Assembly (NCBI GenBank): GCA_028456385.1
Contig: JALNQF010000094.1
Span: 106,482 to 170,481, forward strand
Origin: Ophiosphaerella korrae
Taxonomy: Eukaryota; Ascomycota; Dothideomycetes; Pleosporales; Phaeosphaeriaceae
Length of the DNA: 64,000 bases
Reading direction: 5' to 3'
The notes under the pieces were generated by a model, which saw only the letters and a list, made by a program, of their open reading frames with translations, was not told where the DNA came from and made no database searches. How positions within the stretch are numbered: the stretch's first letter is position 1; every line of letters starts with the position of its first letter. A program made the position numbers and the translations under genes. Shown here one piece after another: positions 39,609 through 49,599 of the stretch.

Positions 39609-40992
39609 ATGGCCGATATACTCAAAGGCCTCTTTGGTGGCCAAAAGCCTGTCAAGGCGCCAGCCGCGGGCGATGATGGTACCCAGCCGCCATATCTCCT
39701 TCTGTCGCATCGCACAACTAACACGCTCAGACTTCGCCGACTATGCCGGCGCACCTGAGCCTACGCCAGCGGCCATCTCGTCCTTCACAGATGCCGCACA
39801 CGTAGCACAGCCTACGGGTGCCATTGGTGCCCGGCCCTATACTGCATGGTACCGCGTATGGGAGCGGACAACCGCCGAGGACTTCAAGCTGGAAATGTAT
39901 ATCTTGCCTTTCCTCTTCCTTCTCATCGTCATCCATGTCTTCGGTACACGTGCCAACCGAAAGAAGGCCAAGGCGTGGGCCAGGGCACATGCGCCTGTAC
40001 TGCAACAAGAGTTCGCTCAGGTCGGCTACAAGGCAGGAGAGGTGGCTGCCAACCCAGAAGATATTCTCCGCGAGAAAAAGGCCGATGAGCATCAGACGTA
40101 CGCGACAGGTCGCCAGAACGTTGCCTTTATCGACTTCAAGATCACCCTCATCAAGCGCTACAACCCTTTCTTGGTTCTAGGCGAGTTCATGATTCCTCTG
40201 TTTTTCGAGAGCTTTCCGCCCCCGGTCGAGCGTGTCGAGGCCACCGCCTATGTCTTTGATGGCCAGGAGACGAAACACGCACCCCACTACGGATCAGGAG
40301 ATGCAAAGAAAGTTCCCAACAGCGCTTTTGATGGCTTTGTTTTCGCCGTTGTACACAAGGACGTTATGAAGCGTATGCGCGATGACCGCTACGATGTCTC
40401 TCTGACCACCATTCGCGACCATGCTAAGCTCCCCGCTTGGACTGCCGTCATGAGCGAGAGCGCCGAAATCACTGATGTGATCCTGACTCCCGAACTCATC
40501 AAAGCCATCCACGACGCCGGCGACGCCTTCGAGGCCCTCGTCGTAACCGACCAGCCCATGGACCAGCCCAAGACGTAAGTTCTCCAACCAACTTAAAAAA
40601 AAACCCCCCATACTAACCCTACCAGCATCGACGACACCAAGCCCAAGAAACGCCTCAACCTCTCCCTCAAGCTCCAATCAGACTACACCTCCACCCTCCC
40701 TCTCTTCCAATACTTCCTCCGCCTCCCCGACCACCTTGCCTCAGCCGCCCACTTCCGCCCCGAAGCCCTGCGCCGCATCAAGCAGACGCGTGACGAGCAA
40801 ATCGCCAAGATCCGCAAAGTCGATGAGGAGGAAAAGGCCGAAGAGCGCAAGCTCGCTGCTGATAAGTTGAAGCGCGAGCAGCGTGACGCCAAGCTTGGCC
40901 GTCTGAGTGCGGACGAGCAGCGTAAGTTCTTGGAGCGCGAGCGTGAGAAGGATGGGAGGAAGAGGATGAAGAGGAGTACGGTTAAGGCATAG
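39609..40992 (+). CDS. CCDC47 / PAT-complex homologue (DUF1682 family)
   Basis: Three exons (39609-39678, 39731-40574, 40626-40992), introns of 52 and 51 bp, give 403 residues. CCDC47 homologues are ER membrane proteins with a luminal/membrane N-terminal part and a charged cytosolic tail; in animals CCDC47 works with Asterix in multipass membrane-protein biogenesis, and the fungal role is inferred from that. Seen here: RPYTAWYRVWERTTAEDF, one membrane helix MYILPFLFLLIVIHVFG near residue 90, NRKKAKAWARAHAPVLQQEFA, the core VERVEATAYVF and FVFAVVHKDVMKRMRDDRYD, then LPLFQYFLRLPDHLA. The C-terminal 60 residues are a highly charged coiled coil (RIKQTRDEQIAKIRKVDEEEKAEERK) that ends in a basic tail. 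Convergent with the chitinase gene. Confidence 0.88.
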
Positions 40993-41345
40993 GAATGTGT
41001 GTATGAAGGGATGTGTGTTGGGCGAGTTGGTGGTGGGAAATGTTGGGATGTTCTTGTTTGAATTAGTAGTTTGTATTATCTCGGAAAGGGCATGTAGGCA
41101 AAATATGATCGATGATTCATAATGAGTGTACTTGATGATTAGTTCGTTCGTTGGGAACTGATGCTGTGAAATCGCTAAATTTATGACATGTCTGGACACG
41201 AAAGAGATAGCAATTACTTGCAAGTTCGAACACATATCACGTATCTTCACATCAATGCAACGTTCTATCAAAACCACACTTCACCTCAACTCTTAACAAC
41301 AAAATTGATTATACTTTCTACATGTCAATACCCCTATCCTCAAAC
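40993..41345. other. Intergenic between convergent CCDC47 homologue and chitinase
   Basis: 353 bp of 3' untranslated DNA from both genes; AT-rich, no gene. Confidence 0.5.
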
Positions 41346-43336
41346 TCACTTCTCACCCCCAAGTGCTTTCAACGCCGCCTCATACTCCGGCGAAAATGGC
41401 AAATCCTCCTCCACGAAAAAACCCTGTGCCATGGGCCCAGCCTGGGCGGGAGGCACAGCTGGCTTCACGGGCTCAGTCGGCCTGTATTCCTGCGGCGTCG
41501 ATGCCGATTCTCCGCCGGTAAACGGGACAGCGTAGTCCTCGGGCGCACCAGGCGCAGCCGCGTAGTCGCCGTCCGGCCCCGTAAGCGTGCCGTCCATGAA
41601 GGCGACGTCGTAGTCGTCGCTAGTAGCGGGTTTATCGGCGGGTGGCCCCCCCTCTGTGGTTTGGGCGTTGATGGCGGGGGCGGCGGGAGCGTCGCCTTTA
41701 CCGCTCCCCCCATCACCTTTCTGGAGTTCCTTGGCCATCTGCGCGATGTGGCTCCAGTCGAAGCTGTCTTCGCCGAGACTCCATGCCATGACGCCTCCGA
41801 GTTTGAACTTGCGCACAATTTCCTCGAATTTGCGGGAGATGAGGACGGGTGTGTCCCAGGTCCAGAAAAGCTTATTTTGGGCGTCAAAGAAGTATTGTCC
41901 GCCTGCTTTTTCGTCGGTCTGGGCGCCTTTGAGCGCCTTTTGCCAGGAGCCGTGGATGTCTGGGTCAGTGCAGCCTGTGCCGAAGGCGTGTTGGCAGGCG
42001 CCGGAGCAGTGTTCTTTTGTCATGCCGCAGTTGCCATACTGGGAGCAGCAGGTTCCAGCACATTTTGTGTTTTTCTCGGGTCTAGAGAGTGAACATTAGT
42101 CTTCTCCGCGAGAACTTGGAGGGCTGTTACTAGACTTGCCCACATGTGCCATCGGTAGTTGGCGTTAAGGACGAAGTATCCACAGGTTTCATGTGGAATG
42201 TCTCGAAGGTCCATGCTCTGTTTAGTATCAGTGTTTGTTCGACCAGAAAGGAGGAGGTTTACTGACCCAGAAGTGAGGGTGTCTTTGCCTGCCGAGTCTT
42301 CTGCGGGAACAATTGCACAGCCAAGTGGCCGAGAAGAGCAATCACCCTGTGTAGTGAAGAATTTGGCGTAATATGCAAAACCGACTAGATTGTTTACTCA
42401 GGATTACACCTAAATGACGGGGATGTGGTGACCCACGGTTGATCTTGTCATTGGGAGCGCCAATGGCGAGATAATTCTGAACAGTCTCGACTGAGCCGGC
42501 AACAGAGCTATGGTGATTTGTAGCATTGTCGCGGCGGTTCATAAGGTCGTATGACATAATCTACGATGTGTGAGCTTGAAACCTCGATATAATGAAACTA
42601 AGACTTGGGTTACATTGATATAGTCCACAGACTTCCAAATCTTAGGGCCGGTCTCGCTGGTAAATCCAATCATATCAACTATACTGATCAGTCGTTGCAG
42701 TTCCTTGGATGATGAATTTATTTACCTTTCTTCCCTGGTACAGCAACCGAGAGGAGTTTGTTTCCTATAGCAGCGCGAGTTGCTCTGAGTAACTCATGAT
42801 ATGCGTTAATCTGATACACCTTATCCGAGTTTGGTACCTGTTTGTAGTCTGCACCATTGCCTCCAGGATACTCCCAATCGATGTCTGGAAAACATTAGTT
42901 CTTACCACATTATGTGTTTCGTGGTGTAACTTACCAACTCCATCAGCACCAGTGTTACGTAGCATAATAGCCACATCAGAGGCGAATTTCTTGATCCCTT
43001 CCGCCGTTTTTGACGCTACAGAGAACCCAATGTCATCACCCCATCCACCTACTGCGATCATAACTTTGGCATTTGGAAACTCCGTACGAATGGTCGATAT
43101 GGGGACCTTGGGCTGGAAAGTGGCGGTTGCGTTGGCCATAGCAAAAGCAATGACAACATGGTCAATACCTGCTCGCTGTTCTGGCTTGTTAGGTCGGATA
43201 GGGTGCCATCTGCATTGTGTATTAGGCGGTCTGTTTCTCAATATGAAAGAAGGGCCACTTACTCGTCGGCATACATGATAAAGCGAGCACTTGCCGATGC
43301 GGCAAGCGCAAGGAAGGCTGCTAAAGAGACTCGCAT
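41346..43336 (-). CDS. GH18 chitinase with internal chitin-binding (hevein-type) module, eight exons
   Basis: Exons 43263-43336, 42935-43209, 42726-42884, 42614-42678, 42437-42560, 42263-42384, 42144-42217 and 41346-42081 join in frame to 518 residues. A signal peptide (MRVSLAAFLALAASASA) is followed by RFIMYADEWHP and strand KVMIAVGGWGDDIGFS. The GH18 catalytic motif DGVDIDWE (residues 90-97, Glu97 the proton donor) is rebuilt across the intron at 42885-42934. VDYINIMSYDLMNR and INLGFAYYAKFF follow. A type-1 chitin-binding domain (about 276-311, with KCAGTCCSQYGNCG and seven cysteines) then lies inside the barrel, before GGQYFFDAQNKLFWTWDT and FKLGGVMAWSLGED. The tail of about 115 residues is Pro/Ala/Asp-rich and disordered. 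It would be a secreted endo-acting chitinase. The donor at 42143 (GTGGGC) is weaker than the others; a different junction there is possible. Confidence 0.85.
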
Positions 43337-45689
43337 GGTTCTAGCTTGCGAGGAACACACTACTCAATACCGGATCGAGTGCAAGAAGGAAAAGAGAATA
43401 GGTACTCAAAACAGTGTAATTGTTGGTAGCTAAACAGGGCTCTATGGAGAGGCTCAAGAGCATTCCACAGGAAAGATGGCAAGTATGAGGAGCATTGCGG
43501 AAGGAGCAAGGCTGGATTTTATACAAGGATCCACTAATGGATTTACCTTGCATTCAACCTCTTGGATGAGTTTTTGATGGGCAACACGATTGACACTTGA
43601 TAAGCACGGAAATGGTTGCGCAAGCGTGAAATTGATTGCCATAGCGTAACTCTGGAAGCCTGAACGGGATATTGTGACAGGACAAGTTGCAAGACCATAG
43701 GCAGCTGACAGCTGTCAAACGCGTGAATCTGAGTCAGAAGATCTTGAAGGAGAATGTGTGGGCATAGACCGGAATGCGGAGACCTGGTGTTCCCAGCAGC
43801 GCCCCCAACTTGCGGTGTCACAGTCCCCAAGCAGACATCGGCAAGCCTCGAAGAGCTCAGAATAAAGGAAAATTGTTTGAAAATGACAGAATAAGTTTAC
43901 AAATGAGCAATAATTGCTCGGGTCAGTTGCCAATGTCAAAAAGCGTTTTGGTATGACGTTGGTAGATTAGTGTGACAGGTACAGGAGACGGGATGCTGGA
44001 TTTGGAGATGTTGTATGCAACAAAGACAGATTAGGAACGAAGAGAAGAAGTTGTAATTTGAACATTGGGTAGGAGAACATGTGCGATGGACATGAGAAAA
44101 AAAGCTGGCCTGACCAAGAGCCCATTGTGGCTTCTACAATGGGGTGGGGATGAGAGAAAGGCAGTGGCGGCCCACCCCAACCTCACGCTGGAAATTATCG
44201 TCAGTTCTGTTTCCATAACCATATGTCTACCCCTTCCTTTGTTCCTCATGCGATTTGACATAGTGGCAACGCAAGAGACATAGCGCTGCCATTCTGATCA
44301 TTGTCACTAGGATATATTATGCAGGTACCAAGATGGACAGTCAAACTCTTTCTGGTGGGTTTCTTGCGACAGCACATCCCTTGGAGGGCACCTTGGAGGG
44401 TAACCAGCAGCTCCAGGACCGTCTTCTAGCAGCCATGTATGTTCAATCGGCAAGCTCACCCACCATCAGCATCACTGAAAACGGTGTGGAGAGAAGAAGC
44501 GCTAAATCACGAAGCTTTGGCTACCACTGCATGTGACGCACGTCAGCTGCAGACGCGGTTCGGTTGGGACAGCCAACGGTGCGAGCGATGACCAAAGAAC
44601 CATGGGTGACAAGAACTGGCTCTGGCTCATCAGCTCAACCAACCGCTGGCTGGCTGCGACCTGCGAGGTTGTTTTGTTTTGCAACACACAACGTCGAGAC
44701 GCACTGTGCACAATTCTGGCACCTACCCGAATGCAGCTACATTCGATGGGCGGCGACACGCACGTGATGGTCCGGTCGATCCGTGGATTGGGACGATCGC
44801 CCAGGGACCCCGGGCTGGGTTTGGACAGCGGGCTGCAGAAGCTATGCAAAAGCCATGCAGCAAGCGTTGGCCAATGACGACGCGCCAAAATTGGAGAGGC
44901 TGGGAGGAGGTTGGGAATGGAAGTGCAGCATGGATCAACCTCAGCTGAGGGCACACGAACGGTTGCATGCTGCATGAGGAGGTCGGCCTGCTCCAATTGG
45001 GAGGCTCCACGCATGTGAGAGTGGCTCCACCCACGGAGGTGAAGGTCCAGTGAAGCTCGAGCAACACCGGCAAAGCGAAAAAGCCAATTTGCGGGCAGCC
45101 GCGGCCAATTGATTGCCATCGCCAGGCCAACATCCGCACACAGCTCCATTGCGCGTCGCAAGCAGCCTCGGTGCGAGCAAGAGGCTGGGCGGCCGCCAAA
45201 GCGTTCGGGGCGTTGGGTGCCAAAAGCAAAAAGGGGAAGCTGAGACGCGCTAGCATATCGACCACAACAAAGCTAGTCCCAACTCAGACAGCTCCTCGGC
45301 GGCCCAGCCACTCCCTCACTGCACGGCAGCGAAACGGATTCACAACAAGCCCCCGGGTGAGAGCCAATCTACTTGATCCCTCGTCGCGCCTCGCTGCTCC
45401 ATCTCTCCTCCACCCCGCTACTGCACCCAATTGCACAACCCCCATCTCTACACGTCACCACCATAAAGCTGGCTACTTTTCAGCACCTATTTTCCAACCC
45501 ACACATCTCCCTGTGAGACCCTCAAAGGAGCCAAGAAGTTCTTTCTTGATTCCTTTCGAATTGTTTTCGAACGGTTCGAAGGGCTTTCGAGAAAGAGCAA
45601 CCCGACTCCGGCAAACTGGATTTTGAAGCACGAGTGAGTGCACCCAGTGACTGAATAATGCCCGGGCTGCCTAACTAACAGGCCCTCAG
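43337..45689. other. Intergenic: chitinase promoter and HEX1 upstream region/leader
   Basis: 2.35 kb without a supported gene. The first part is the chitinase promoter. From about 45.2 kb the DNA is C/T-rich and reads like the leader of HEX1. A likely 5' intron runs from GTGAGT at 45633 to CTCAG at 45689, with CTAACTAAC at 45671-45679 as branch site. No ATG lies between about 45.1 kb and 45658, and the ATG at 45658 opens only six codons. Frames across 44.5-45.2 kb on both strands look like composition artefacts. Confidence 0.45.
43517..43523 (-). promoter_or_regulatory. TATA box of the chitinase gene
   Basis: TATAAAA on the reverse strand about 180 bp upstream of the ATG at 43336. Confidence 0.5.
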
Positions 45690-46754
45690 GTTCCGATCCC
45701 CTTCAGTGTCTTCCCGTCTGCGTATCGGAACGCGGAAGTTAAGGAATCTACCAGCGTCAAGGTAGAAGGCGAACAGAAGCTCTCGCAACAGACTGCACAC
45801 GGAGGGGAAGGTCACGAAGAAACCCACGAATCCTTCTCAGCCACCGTCCACGTTCCCTCCAAAGCTCCCTCCAAAGCTCCATCTCAAGCCCCATCTCAAG
45901 CCCCTTCTCACCGCGACACTTACGTCAAGGAAGAAGTCCACGTCACCGAGCAACAGCAGATCCACCAGCCTGCGCAGCACCAGCGCAAGGAAATCCACAT
46001 CCACGAGGAAGAGCGTTTTCGCCGTCCTCAGACCCACCGCGAAGAAGTTCATATCCACGAACAGACTCGCTACAGACAGCCCGAGCGCCAGGCCCAGCAG
46101 CAGCAGTTTCGACCGCAGCAGCGACAAGAGCGTGTAGAAATCCAAGCTTCGCACGACCGGTAAGTGCCTGATTCATTGATTCATTTTACAGCCCCTTTTG
46201 TTATGCCAGCGCACGCTCCGCACGGATCAACGCAATAGCTTCCCAGCCCCCTGAGCTTGGCGGCTAGCAAGCCACTCCGAGCCGCTAGCCCTTTTCTTCT
46301 GTTGTTGTCCTAGCGACACGCAGTCCCCACTTTTCCCTCACCTCCTCTCCCCTACCCAAGCTGACCTTCCTCCTCTTCTAGCCATCAACCCCCATCCCAA
46401 CCTTCTTCATCCTCCCACTCCCACATCGAGGTTCAAGAAAGGACCTACGACCGTCACTTCGACACAGTCCACGGCCCTGCCACAGACTACGCACCCTCTC
46501 AGCTCGACGTTACTGAGCATCAGTTCCGTGAGCGCACTCGTCCCATCGTCGCTGAGCAAGGTTACACCAACCTCAGCACCCACGCCAACCAACAACAAGC
46601 CTCCCGCTACACTAGGGAGACTGTTACCGCCAAGGACACCCACGCGTCCTCCCGCAGCCCCGTTGACCACGTCGACGGCCGCTACCCATCCCAGGTTCGA
46701 GTAGAAGAAACTACTCGTTCCACTGTCGACGCCCCCAGAAAGTTCAAGCGTGAT
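45690..46754 (+). other. Open, coding-like N-terminal extension of HEX1 with one intron, no in-frame AUG
   Basis: From the CTCAG acceptor at 45689 the frame of HEX1 is open, across an intron (46160-46381, GTAAGT..CTAG, 222 bp), to the HEX1 ATG at 46755. The two parts (470 and 373 nt, 281 codons) contain no stop and no Met. Content is clearly protein-like: VPIPFSVFPSAYRNAEVKE, a PSKAPSQAPS repeat, three related motifs KEEVHVTE, RKEIHIHEEER and REEVHIHEQTR, a poly-Gln stretch, then VEETTRSTVDAPRKFKRD just before MGYY. Codon use matches the HEX1 body. It may be a longer isoform started from an unseen first exon or a non-AUG codon, or its ATG may be lost by assembly error. KR just before DMGYY could be a processing site, which is inference. 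Confidence 0.6.
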
Positions 46755-47591
46755 ATGGGATATTACGACGACGACGGTCACTACCACTCTCTTCGTCACG
46801 GTATCTCCAAAGCTGCTCACAAGGTCGCTGAACGCGTAGCCCACCCCATCCACCCTCACCGCCACCAGCACTACTCTACCGAACACTCTCACGTCGGCTC
46901 CAAGTACGACGATCGTCGCGAGGACATCATCGTAAAGGAAAAGTACACTACTGCTGTTCCTGCCGCCGATCCCGTCCGTCCAGTTCAGTCCGGAGCTCCT
47001 GTTGAACGCGTCGTCCGTGTAAACAGCGCCGCTTCTTACATCGCCTCCAAGCCTAAGCCCTCTGCTCCTGCTCCTGTAGCTCAGCCAGTTGTTCGTGCAT
47101 CTGCTCGTCCATCTGCCCCTGCCACCGCCGCAAAGATGTCTTCCCCTAACACCATTACCATCCCCTGCCACCACATCCGCATTGGTGATCTTCTGATCCT
47201 CCAGGGTCGCCCTTGCCAGGTCATCCGCATCACCACCTCCTCCCAGACTGGCCAGCACCGTTACCTCGGTGTTGACCTGTTCACCAAGCAGCTCCATGAG
47301 GAGTCTTCCTTTATCTCCAACCCGTCTCCTTCCGTCGTTGTCCAGAACATGCTTGGTCCTGTCTTCAAGCAGTACCGTGTTCTCGATATCCGCGAGGATG
47401 GTCGCGTCGTCGCCATGACCGAGTCTGGTGATGTCAAGCAGGGCCTTCCCGTCCTCGACCAGAGCTCTCTCCTGAGCCGTCTCACAGAGTCCTTCGACAA
47501 CGGCCGAGGCAGTGTCCGCATCCTCGTCATTGCCGATGATGGTCTTGAGATGGCTGTCGACTACAAGGTCATCCACGGCTCCAGGTTGTAG
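46755..47591 (+). CDS. hex1: Woronin body major protein HEX1
   Basis: An uninterrupted frame of 278 residues from ATG 46755. HEX1 self-assembles into the crystalline core of Woronin bodies, peroxisome-derived organelles that plug septal pores after hyphal wounding; it is limited to Pezizomycotina. The N-terminus MGYYDDDGHYHSLRHGI and VAERVAHPIHPHRHQHY are the family start. A variable linker with Pro/Ala runs to about residue 130. The eIF5A-like body follows: NTITIPCHHIRIGDLLILQG, RPCQVIRI, TGQHRYLGVDLFTKQLHEESSF, VVVQNMLGPVFKQYRVLDI, VVAMTESGDVKQGLPVLDQSSL and a final domain RGSVRILVIADDG. The protein ends HGSRL, a peroxisomal PTS1 signal. An open frame continues upstream of the ATG and may code a longer form (see 45690-46754). 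Confidence 0.95.
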   Translation: MGYYDDDGHYHSLRHGISKAAHKVAERVAHPIHPHRHQHYSTEHSHVGSKYDDRREDIIVKEKYTTAVPAADPVRPVQSGAPVERVVRVNSAASYIASKPKPSAPAPVAQPVVRASARPSAPATAAKMSSPNTITIPCHHIRIGDLLILQGRPCQVIRITTSSQTGQHRYLGVDLFTKQLHEESSFISNPSPSVVVQNMLGPVFKQYRVLDIREDGRVVAMTESGDVKQGLPVLDQSSLLSRLTESFDNGRGSVRILVIADDGLEMAVDYKVIHGSRL

Positions 47592-48151
47592 ACATCTCTA
47601 GTTAATGGTGAGTACTTGTCCACTTCTTCATCAAGTCATCTCTAACTCCTCAGGCCGCACCCAATCTTTCATCTGTACAATGCCCCCGTGGAAGTTTGTT
47701 TCCAGACGGCCGCTTCTTAAATTGTTCATAACCTTTGCTTCATCACTTGGCTAGCTACTCTACGTCTTGCCTCGGGCATGGGTTGGAGTTTATCGCTTGC
47801 ACTCTCTGAGGCAAGCGTTGTTCGTTCATATGGTAGTACATGGCGCTGAATTTTCGGTCAAGTGGTGGAGGTACTCGGAGCTACACTGTGGATAGTTAAT
47901 GAATTGCATCTCTTTGATCTCTGTCCTCTTCCGTCTTGTGTTTTGGTGTCCGCTTACTATAGCTTTCCTATGTATCACCCTTTGCTAATGGCCCTTCGGT
48001 TAACACCACCCGGAGCTCTACCCCGCTCACTTTACACCAGCCGCGGCATCTTCTGCTCCAACATTGCCCCAAGTACTCCTGTCATCATGGGTAGGGTGAC
48101 AATGATTGTTCGTTGCTTCATAGGATTTAACATGTCATTACACGAGGAATT
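47592..48151. other. HEX1 3' region and oxygenase promoter
   Basis: 560 bp; likely a HEX1 3' untranslated region followed by the upstream region of the oxygenase gene. No other gene is seen. Confidence 0.45.
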
Positions 48152-49339
48152 ATGTCTAACATAAACGGACCATTCTCGCTTGAGGACCATGTCTTTCCTG
48201 GCCTACCGCCTTTCCCTGAGAACATTCCAACCGCACCACTTCTTCGTATATCCCTCGAGAAGTTGCTCAGTCATGACCCTGAAGAGGAAGACCGGTTCTG
48301 GGAAGCATGCTGTAACTTGGGATTTTTCTACCTTGATCTACGCACATCAAACAGCAATCCACACTCAATCGATGGGCAAGCACTGCAACGAGACGCCGAC
48401 CAACTTTTCGAAGCAATGAAATCCTTCTTCGACCTCGACGTAGAACAAAAACTGCAATACGACTTCAAACAACAAGGAAGCTACTTCGGCTACAAAGGCT
48501 ACGGCGCAAGCTACGTCGACGCCCACGGCACCCGCGACCGCAGCGAGTTCTACAATGCCCGTCCGCCCCCCCCCCCACACAATTAACCCACCTAACCCCC
48601 CAAGCAGATCTCCAAAGACGACGTCCTCGGCCTCTCCCCACCCCTCCCTTCTCCATCGATACTCACTCCTCACCGGCCCCTATTCAAGTCCTACGCAACC
48701 TCCTGTCACGCGCTCAGCATGCTCCTCACATCCATCCTCTCCATCCGCCTCCCCCTCACGCCCGCTGCCCGCGCAAACGGCGGCCTCATGCCCCTGCACG
48801 CCCTGCACGATCCCTCCGGCGACCAAATCCGCTTCGTGAAAGCACCCCCGCAGACGCGCGCTGCTGTCGCGCTCGGCGAACACACAGACTTTGGCAGCGT
48901 TACGCTGCTGTTCAATCGCCTGGGCGGGCTGCAGGTGCGCTTGCCGGATGGCATTGCGGCGACGCTGAGTAACGGGACAGATGAGCCGCTGTGTCAGGAT
49001 GGCTGGGCGTATGTGCGGCCATTGCGCGGGCATTGTATTGTGAACCTGGGGGATGCGCTGGTGAAGTTTTCGGACGGTGGGGTGCGGAGCAATCTTCATC
49101 GGGTGGTGGCGCCGCCGGGGGAGCAGGGGGGCGTAACGAGGTATAGTTTGGTGTATTTTTGTCGGCCGGGGGATGGGGTTGTTTTAAGGAGTTTGGTGGG
49201 TGGGGAGGGTGGGGAGAAAGAGGTTACGGCGAAGGAGTGGATTTTGAGGAGGGCGTTGGGGAGGAGGGAGGCCGGGGGGTGGGAAGGGAGTGGCGGGACG
49301 GAGGGGATGGGATTAAGGGGGGCCGGGATGAGGGTTTGA
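48152..49339 (+). CDS. 2-oxoglutarate/Fe(II) dioxygenase, isopenicillin-N-synthase-like
   Basis: Two exons, 48152-48556 and 48608-49339, give 378 residues. The N-terminal DIOX_N part has PLLRISLEKLL, DRFWEACCNLGFFYLDL and FFDLDVEQKLQYDF; then YGASYVDAHGTRDRSEFYN. The catalytic part has the iron triad His227 and Asp229 (GEHTDFGSVTLL) and His299 (NLHRVV), plus Arg313 and Ser315 of the RYSLVYF 2-oxoglutarate site, so the active site is intact. Only a GC..AG junction (GCCCGT..AAGCAG, 51 bp, containing C11) keeps the conserved ISKDDVLGLS in frame; the nearby GT gives the wrong phase. If the tract length is a sequencing error, that would not matter, since it lies inside the intron. These enzymes oxidise small molecules, often in secondary metabolism; the substrate is unknown and no other biosynthetic gene is near. 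The C-terminus is Gly-rich. Confidence 0.8.
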
Positions 49340-49599
49340 TGGGTGTAATTGGTGAATAGAGTGGCAGCAAGTTGCTCACAATAGTTGTGTTGGGAAGTTC
49401 TGCTCAGTCGGTGTTACGGTTCTCGCGCTCGTTTTATGAAAATGAAATCGTAACTGTGATACTGGCGAAAAGAATGCATGCACGTAAGGGTGATGGGGGA
49501 AATGATTCAATTTCATGCCATCCTCATGTTGGCTGATCCGTGTAAAAGTAAACCTAAGATTTCAGCTCATCACCTTTCAACTCTCATTTCGAGTCTCCT
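49340..49599. other. Intergenic
   Basis: 3' region of the oxygenase gene; no gene seen. Confidence 0.4.

Noticed and set aside
46407..47576. 389-codon reverse frame opposite HEX1
   Set aside because: It is antisense to a certain gene, and its Val/Gly/Leu-rich content mirrors HEX1 codon usage.
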